Shown: positions 6,708-7,204 of the stretch, one piece after another
Position numbering within the stretch: position 1 is the stretch's first letter
Layout: each line of letters starts with the position of its first letter
Assembly (NCBI GenBank): GCA_009785545.1
Contig: WQWD01000127.1
Coordinates: forward strand, 1 to 7,204
Length of the DNA: 7,204 nt
Direction: 5' to 3'
Source: Treponema sp.
GTDB taxonomy: Bacteria > Spirochaetota > Spirochaetia > Treponematales > Breznakiellaceae
The notes under the pieces: generated by a model
Database searches by the model: none
The model's input: the letters and a program-made list of their open reading frames with translations, nothing else
Told to the model about the DNA's origin: nothing
Position numbers and translations under genes: made by a program

Positions 6708-6799
6708 TAGGCTTGAATAAAAAAAAGAAAATAAATAATAGATTATGTGATGACAAAGTAGGCAAAGTGGCTGCGGGCGGCGGTGTCTGTCAGGGAAAA

Positions 6800-6850
6800 A
6801 CTCCGGGGGAGACCGCCTCCGAGCTCCTTCGGATCTCTCCGGCGGGGAGT
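6800..6850. repeat. GC-rich hairpin inside the large inverted repeat
   Basis: Nested pairings are ACTCC (6800-6804) with GGAGT (6846-6850), GGAGA (6808-6812) with TCTCC (6836-6840), and TCCGA (6818-6822) with TCGGA (6829-6833), the last closing a 6-base loop. This segment has no counterpart in the right arm, so it looks inserted relative to the outer inverted repeat. Function unknown. Confidence 0.5.
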
Positions 6851-6852
6851 CT

Positions 6853-6961
6853 TAGTGTTCTGTCTTATTCGGTTAGCGGAATGGCAAAATGCGTTAATTC
6901 TTTATGTAATAAAGAATTAACTTAACGTGACATTGTGGCATTTGAATAAGACAGAACACTA
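6853..6961. mobile_element. MITE-like palindromic element with TA ends
   Basis: TAGTGTTCTGTCTTATTC (6853-6870) and GAATAAGACAGAACACTA (6944-6961) are perfect 18-base inverted ends. The interior is also near-palindromic, with a 13-bp centre (6893-6905 and 6909-6921) around a 3-base loop. If the outer TA at each side is a target duplication, the element is 105 bp plus TA and fits an IS630/Tc1-mariner-type MITE. That family assignment is inference: no transposase is present. It may instead be only the inner stem of the larger hairpin. Confidence 0.55.
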
Positions 6962-6983
6962 GAGATGTTTTTCCTGCCAGTCT

Positions 6984-7133
6984 CCGCCGCCCACAGCCAC
7001 TTTGCCTACAAGCCTGACAGGGTGTTTTTGTCTCAATTATTTGTGTATGTGTTTGTGCCGCTGCCCGCAGTCCCTTTGCGTACTTTGTTGATAGTGGTTT
7101 TTTGTTCCAATTATGTTGTGTGTTTGCAATTAT
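6984..7133. repeat. Two degenerate direct repeats, 74-bp period
   Basis: CCGCCGCCCACAG...CTTTGC.TAC at 6984 recurs as CCGCTGCCCGCAG...CTTTGCGTAC at 7058. Both are followed by TTTTTGT..CAATTAT and TTGTGT blocks (7024-7046 and 7096-7120). The first copy contains the right arm of the large inverted repeat. The second copy matches the left arm (6753-6783) over 31 bases in reverse orientation with about four mismatches, extending past the arm edge through ACAAAGTA. No reading frame or known repeat family was recognised. Confidence 0.6.
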
Positions 7134-7135
7134 GC

Positions 7136-7165
7136 TTGACTATTTCTACAATGAGGCTGTATAAT
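7136..7165 (+). promoter_or_regulatory. Near-consensus promoter reading off the right edge
   Basis: TTGACT (7136-7141) and a perfect TATAAT (7160-7165) are spaced by 18 bp. The predicted transcript start (about 7172) is only two bases before an ATG at 7174. It is the best sigma-70-type match in the window and lies just after the repeat region. Confidence 0.7.
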
Positions 7166-7173
7166 CTTATTAT

Positions 7174-7204
7174 ATGGTTAGAAAACAGCAGTTTGCCAGA
7201 CAAA
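7174..7204 (+). CDS. N-terminus of an unidentified protein, cut by the right edge
   Basis: ATG at 7174 opens a frame reading MVRKQQFARQ and stays open for the ten complete codons available. Its only support is the strong promoter immediately upstream. There is no Shine-Dalgarno sequence, so the message would be leaderless or nearly so. Too little is visible to name a family, and the true start could lie beyond the edge. Confidence 0.35.
   Translation, partial: MVRKQQFARQ

Larger units (their letters stand above)
6758..7009. repeat. 252-bp nested imperfect inverted repeat
   Basis: The outer arms are 6758-6801 and 6967-7009. Left (GTAGGCAAAGTGGCTG...) and reverse-complemented right agree at about 39 of 43 positions with one extra base. 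They enclose a GC-rich hairpin (6800-6850) and a TA-flanked palindromic element (6853-6961). As RNA this would be a long stem closing two side hairpins. No credible ORF crosses it: a 74-codon frame at 6701-6925 has no ribosome-binding site, starts in the tRNA promoter and consists largely of repeat. It may be a mobile-element remnant or a structured RNA. The GC-rich arms stand out from the AT-rich flanks. Confidence 0.8.

Noticed and set aside
6701..6925. 74-codon plus-strand frame
   Set aside because: It begins inside the tRNA-Glu promoter, has no ribosome-binding site, and consists largely of inverted-repeat sequence.
6753..7133. CRISPR array
   Set aside because: The repeats are few, diverged, partly inverted and not separated by uniform unique spacers; no cas genes are nearby.

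Overview
The window looks like a piece of a spirochaete chromosome, most likely Treponema or a close relative. The evidence is a long-type pyrophosphate-dependent phosphofructokinase of 555 residues (the class found in Treponema, Borrelia and plants), a large exported DUF4139 protein, a tRNA-Glu without encoded CCA, and moderate, AT-leaning base composition. The genus is an inference from protein families; no rRNA or other marker is present.

Layout, left to right. Positions 1-537 (minus) hold the N-terminal 179 residues of a UPF0158-family protein whose C-terminus runs off the left edge. A 148-bp AT-rich divergent intergenic region follows, with two perfect inverted repeats. Next come aspS (686-2494, plus) and a strong bidirectional-type stem-loop that also faces the convergent minus-strand genes. 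On the minus strand, transcribed right to left, lie tRNA-Glu(UUC) (6591-6662), a tiny basic protein gene of 29 codons (6364-6453), pfp (4560-6227) and a DUF4139 exported protein (2540-4558). The pfp stop and the DUF4139 start are separated by one base, so these two are almost certainly one translationally coupled transcript.

The 29-residue gene is the most notable coding find. It has its own -35/-10 pair with 17-bp spacing, a strong Shine-Dalgarno sequence, and a Lys/Arg-rich product resembling the bacterial AURKAIP1/COX24-type (bS22/mS38) small ribosomal-subunit proteins. It is too short for normal gene-calling cut-offs.

The right 540 bases contain no convincing complete gene. They hold a nested repeat structure: a 252-bp imperfect inverted repeat (6758-7009) enclosing a GC-rich hairpin and a TA-flanked 109-bp palindromic element with 18-bp perfect ends (MITE-like). 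The right arm is part of a degenerate 74-bp tandem repeat. At the extreme right a near-consensus promoter reads into an ORF that starts almost at its predicted transcription start, so it may be leaderless; only ten codons are visible.

Functionally the window is mostly housekeeping: aspartyl-tRNA charging, a glutamate tRNA, a probable ribosomal small protein, and the reversible PPi-dependent step of glycolysis. An envelope protein of unknown role is tied to the last of these. The novelty is in the small gene and the repeat elements.
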